NCBI GenBank assembly: GCA_963513935.1
Contig: OY740774.1
Coordinates: forward strand, 27,051,949-27,115,948
Direction: 5' to 3'
Source: Aphrophora alni
Taxonomy: Eukaryota > Arthropoda > Insecta > Hemiptera > Aphrophoridae
DNA length: 64,000 bases
This document shows positions 59,999-64,000 of this stretch, in pieces. Position 1 is the stretch's first letter; each line of letters begins with the position of its first letter. The position numbers and the translations under genes are program-made. The notes under the pieces were generated by a model. The model made no database searches. It saw only the letters and a list, made by a program, of their open reading frames with translations, and was not told the origin of the DNA.

Positions 59999-60674
59999 TT
60001 TGTGTTAAACTGGATGAGAATGCAACGACAACTTACAGTAAATTTCAGAAAGCTTTTGGAAATGAGATTATATCTAGAGCTCAAGTTTTTCGTTGGCATA
60101 AAATGTTTTTTGAAGATGAAGACCAGAGCGGACAGACATAAACATAGACAGGCTTCGTGAAATCGTAGCGATCAAAAACTATCCTTGAAATGATTCCAGA
60201 AGAAGCCAACATCAATCAGGATGTTGTTTACCAAATAATGACTGAAGAGATCTTAGAAAGTATATGAGTAAAATTTGTGCAAAAATGGTCCCAAAAATCA
60301 TGCAGAGGAACAGCAAGAAGCATGGGAAAATGTGGAAGCTGATTTGTCAGAACAAGTGAAAATCAACCCTGATTTATTGACCCGTGTTAACACTGATGGT
60401 GAAAGTTGGCTCTTCCAATAAGATCCAGAAACAAAATGTCAAAGTTTGCAATGGTGTTCAAAGGGATCACCCAGGCCGAAAAAAGCTTGCATGTCGAAGT
60501 CAAAAGTGAAAGGCATGTTTGTGTGTTTGTTTGATTCCAAAGGCATTGTTCATAAAGAGTGAGTGGCTCCTGGCCAAACAGTTTATCAATATTTGTACAA
60601 AGAAATTCTAGGAAGACTTCGAAAACGAGTCATCCCCGTCTGTGCAAACATTACTGATAATTGGATTCTTCTAA
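59999..60674 (+). pseudogene. mariner-type transposase relic, copy 2
   Basis: Counterpart of 29425-30100, with the same lesions. Confidence 0.8.
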
Positions 60675-60838
60675 AGAATTTAATTGGATTTAATTCCAAC
60701 TCTAATGAATTGAGTTTCAAAATGTAGTCATGACTATATTCTAAAAACAAATATTCACTTTCAGCCAATAGAAGCATGACTGTTTTTATGTTTATTGTTC
60801 ATTATCTCATAATTTGTTGTTACATTTCACTAGTCATC

Positions 60839-60994
60839 ATGGAGACATACACAGTTGTGGAACTTATTCAGTATTGTTTATGGTTTGATGAGTAGCAATC
60901 AGCCAATTATGTCCATAGGTAATTCAAAATCAAAGATCAAAAGAAATCATTGAAAGATAATGTGGAAGATTTTAAGGAAAAGTCTATGATTACA
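60839..60994 (+). pseudogene. DUF4817-like fragment, copy 2
   Basis: Counterpart of 30265-30420. Confidence 0.5.
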
Positions 60995-61278
60995 GCCCAG
61001 TTATAAAGCTTCAAGAAGACCTAATTTTCTTATTGAAATGATGACAGAATTAATAACGATGAGATTTTTCATTATTGATCAGTGGACCAAACAGATGCTA
61101 GTCAATTTCGAAACAGTCTTCCTGCTATACAAGTTTCATCAAATGCAATAAATAAATATAATATTTCAAAATGGTTATTTTGGATTTTGAGTGGTAGAGA
61201 AAACATATACAAAAAACTGTTATATAATTTAACTTTAGCACCTTAGAAAATACAAGTTCATAAAAATCGGTCTACGAA

Positions 61279-62205
61279 AAAAAACTTTTTAGGATTACTG
61301 TACTTATGTAATTATTTTGAGGAGGTTGCGGGTCAGTTCATAAAACAAAGTCAAAACGGATGCATTTTCTAAAAAAAAATTAGTTTTATCAAAATTAAAT
61401 GATAATACAGAGCTTGTTATTTTATATTTTATAGAGAATTTTGAAAAATAAACAGTGTAAAAATATTTGCACTAACTTTCGTAACGCTGATCTAAAAAAC
61501 GAAAATAATATTCGTCACTATTCGTTTGTTTTGTGTCCTTTTTTAACAAACTTTGGTGAAAATCGTTTAAGCCGATTTTGAGAAAATCAGTATTTTTAGA
61601 TTTGATCTTAAATTATAATCAAACAAAAATAATTTGTTACCCTATAAATTTGAACTCTGGCTTATCATTCAAAATGGAAAATGAACCACGGACACCGTAA
61701 TATAAGGTCATATATCTCAAAATTGATCCTAGATATTTTAATAAAATGTTGGTGAAATGTAAAGATGTCCAAAACCAAGTAAATAAAATTAAAATTTCAA
61801 ATAGTTTGTAACATATCAAAATAAATTCAATGGCATTTGGGCTACATTTTGGTATTTTACTCATAAAACTTAATTTTCTTTGACACATTAGTTTGAATCA
61901 TAAACCTTGATTACTGTTTGGATGGTGGTGGTAAGGTGCTTTAAGCAAAATGTAATCAAAATCAATGTACATTATTTCAACCTTATTTCCATTACCCTTA
62001 ATTTTTAGGCAGACAGACGACCTCGTTTATATTATGTGTTTTTATTTTATCACAAATACTTGTATAGATGAAGTTATTGCATGAGTAAAAAACATCGTGG
62101 TGAGTTTTTTGCGTTATATTCATATTTAGTTTCTCTGCGTAAAAAAAAGTGATCTTAGAAGAAATGATCTTCTTCGCCTGGTATATTGCTGTACAACCCA
62201 AACAA
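61279..62205. other. Right unique flank, no gene seen
   Basis: AT-rich single-copy sequence after the duplication. Short minus-strand open frames at 61637-61888 and 61998-62249 have no recognisable product. Confidence 0.6.
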
Positions 62206-62468
62206 GTATGGGCATATTTGGTATTTGGGCATATTTGGTATGTAAGCATATTTGCAATGTGGGCATATTTGCAATGTGGACATTTTTATTATTTGATATG
62301 TGGGCATATTTGGTATGTGGGCATATTTGATATGAGGGCATATTTGCAATGTGGGCATATTTGATATGTGGGTATATTTGGTATATGGGTAATATTTGGT
62401 ATGTGGCCATATTTGGTATCTGGGCATATTTGGTATGTGGGCATATTTTGTATGAGGGCATATTTGGT
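62206..62468. repeat. 17-bp minisatellite, about 15 units
   Basis: The consensus unit is TGGGCATATTTGGTATG, with variants such as TTGCAATG and TTGATATG and a few indels. Since 17 is not a multiple of three, every frame cycles through the same 51-base series. This is why open frames overlap here in several frames of both strands. None is likely to be a gene. Confidence 0.93.
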
Positions 62469-62786
62469 CAACTCTGGAGAAAATTTATTGTTATTTATGT
62501 ATGTACTATTATTATGAAAATAGTTCAAAATTTGGTGGTGACTGGTTCTTATTTGTCTAAAATAAGATCAAAATTTTAATTTTCTCAAAATTGGTTTTAA
62601 AGATTTATTTCAAATTTTGTTTGTCTCTAGATACTCAAAAAAAGTACTGCTCGTAATCTTCCCAAAATATCTAACGGGAGTTATTTGTGGAAAACAAAGA
62701 AAATTGTCAATACAACTTTTATACAAAACCTAATAGTAGGCCTATCTAAAAATCGACCTCACCGATTTTGGTAAATGTGATTTTGG

Positions 62787-62819
62787 TAATGTGATTTTGG
62801 CCTCAACAAAATCACATTA
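62787..62819. repeat. Perfect 13-bp inverted repeat
   Basis: TAATGTGATTTTG at 62787-62799 is followed after 7 bases by CAAAATCACATTA at 62807-62819. There is no T-run, so it is not terminator-like. Its role is unknown. The rest of 62469-63374 shows no gene. Confidence 0.7.
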
Positions 62820-63491
62820 TAATTTTGGTAAATTGTGAAGATTGATATAAAATGAAAATATATTTTAATAACAATAATTTCACAAAAAGTTAATAAAGGG
62901 GACCATTATACCAACTCACACCATTAGGCTATCTCCCACACAAGAAATACTTGGGAGAGGGACTGAGAAGTCTAACATAATAAAGAAAATGGCTTTCTTC
63001 CTTCTCGCGTACGTAGTCTTAGTATTTGAGACATTTTTAGGGAGATGGGGACGGCAATTACTTTGACCACAATTTATTCATTAATGAGTTTTCTCATTAA
63101 ATTTTAGAAAAAAATAGTTTAGGCCTATGGATTAAACCAAACTTTGTAATTATGCTCAACTAATTCGCCAAAAAAGAGGTTAGTCCAACCGTTACAAAAT
63201 AACATATTTCGATTTTTGTGTAAACTGCTGATTAAACACCACAGATGTTTTCAAAACTCATCATAGTTTAAAATATTGGTAGGTTAGTTGTTTATTTATA
63301 TTTACACAAGTGTCATGTGATAAAAAAATAGGCTACATAAAGTCATTGTCTTTCATTTAACAGAGTAAGCATAAAATTATTATGACATAACAATCTATAT
63401 TTCAGTTAGGTCTAGTAAATTTGGACATACCGGTAGTTGCGCTAAGTCTACTTTGTCTCAGCGAAAAATAATCAAAATTCAGGAGTGTGAA

Positions 63492-64000
63492 ATGTCAAAA
63501 GATAATAACAGTGAAAAAATGAAGTTGTTATTTGTTGCCGATACGGAATCTGTTCAGAATAGAGGACGCGGAGAAGCGCTCAGTGATGGAAGTGCGTCGA
63601 TATTGAAGAAGTGGCCTCATCATGTTTTAGTTACAGTTTGGACGTACATATTTTTAGCTACAATTATGATATTCATAGTGTTTGTTATTTTCATCTTATT
63701 TGTTGCAAAATCTGGAAAGGTTTCTGACAACAGACAATCAGCAAACATAACCAATACTACAATAAACAATGATACAGCTATTCCAGGCTCTGATTTTTGT
63801 AAATCTATTACTGCTGAAAATTTAACGTTACTTGCTTTAGGTTACGTTGAAGGGAAGAAAGGCCTTTATAGCATCGGAAATTCCAAGGATAAAATTTACT
63901 ACGTGATAGATCGACCTATCTCTGATCAGGAAGCGTGTACTATTGAAGCAGCTCTAAGATTATTACAGGAAAAGTCATTTTACATTATCGAAATGGAAGG
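63492..64000 (+). CDS. 5' part of a type II membrane protein, possibly alpha-1,4-galactosyltransferase-like
   Basis: Open from the ATG at 63492 to the window edge (169 codons, no stop). It is the first in-frame ATG after a stop at about 63372, with G at -3. The N-terminal ~44 residues are polar, with two Lys before a long hydrophobic segment (about 45-72) that would be a signal anchor. Then comes a stem with N-x-T sites at 85, 88, 93 and 110. The segment from about residue 134 (IYYVIDRPISDQEACTIEAA) resembles the region before the DxD site in Golgi A4GALT-type glycosyltransferases, which have a Q-A-C-x-x-E-S-A-like motif. This assignment is tentative. A splice-acceptor-like TATTTCAG ends at 63405, so an upstream exon is possible. 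Codon use and the absence of lesions suggest a real host gene. Confidence 0.55.
   Translation, partial: MSKDNNSEKMKLLFVADTESVQNRGRGEALSDGSASILKKWPHHVLVTVWTYIFLATIMIFIVFVIFILFVAKSGKVSDNRQSANITNTTINNDTAIPGSDFCKSITAENLTLLALGYVEGKKGLYSIGNSKDKIYYVIDRPISDQEACTIEAALRLLQEKSFYIIEME

Noticed and set aside
62992..63066. Short hydrophobic frame beginning MAFFLLAYVV on the plus strand
   Set aside because: Only about 25 codons before a stop, with no supporting signals.

Overview
The window is AT-rich animal DNA, most likely from an insect. The evidence is an errantivirus-type (gypsy-group) LTR retrovirus with gag, pol and env, Tc1/mariner-type and mariner-type transposase relics, LINE RNase H relics, hAT-like MITEs, and long (TA)n and (CT)n microsatellites. 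The order of insect cannot be told from what is visible.

The dominating structure is a direct tandem duplication of about 30.55 kb. Copy 1 is 169-30704 and copy 2 is 30709-61278. They abut at a junction with 4 bases of filler. Unique flanks are 1-168 on the left and 61279-64000 on the right. By eye the copies differ by roughly fifteen substitutions, a few short indels, and microsatellite lengths. Nearly all differences lie in the first ~19 kb of the unit. From the retroelement pol region to the end of the unit the offset is a constant 30574 and I saw no differences.

Layout of each unit (copy 1 coordinates): 169-14605 is non-coding and repeat-rich. It holds a ~1.1 kb foldback repeat, compound CT/TA microsatellites, two hAT-like MITEs (6168-6672 and 8934-9519), two ~155-bp tandem duplications, a 57-bp dimeric minisatellite and a 77-bp duplication. 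At 14651-22311 lies a minus-strand errantivirus with 301-bp LTRs, inserted in a TA microsatellite with TATA on each side. It carries a tRNA-Ser-type primer site, gag, pol, env and a basic leader ORF. At 22457-23748 is a decayed Tc1-like transposase (minus). At 24400-29100 lie several degraded LINE fragments on both strands. At 29425-30420 lie a mariner transposase relic and a DUF4817-like fragment.

The retroelement is the only set of intact long ORFs. In copy 2, gag (344 aa), pol (1267 aa) and env (529 aa) are all uninterrupted. In copy 1 a 16-bp tandem duplication shifts the frame inside the reverse transcriptase. Env has no signal peptide in its own ORF. A strong splice donor in the leader ORF and an acceptor near the end of pol are in phase, which suggests env is made from a spliced RNA.

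The right flank contains a 17-bp minisatellite (62206-62468). Running off the window at 63492-64000 is the 5' part of what looks like a real host gene: a type II membrane protein tentatively similar to alpha-1,4-galactosyltransferases. I found no convincing tRNA, rRNA, CRISPR or other host gene.
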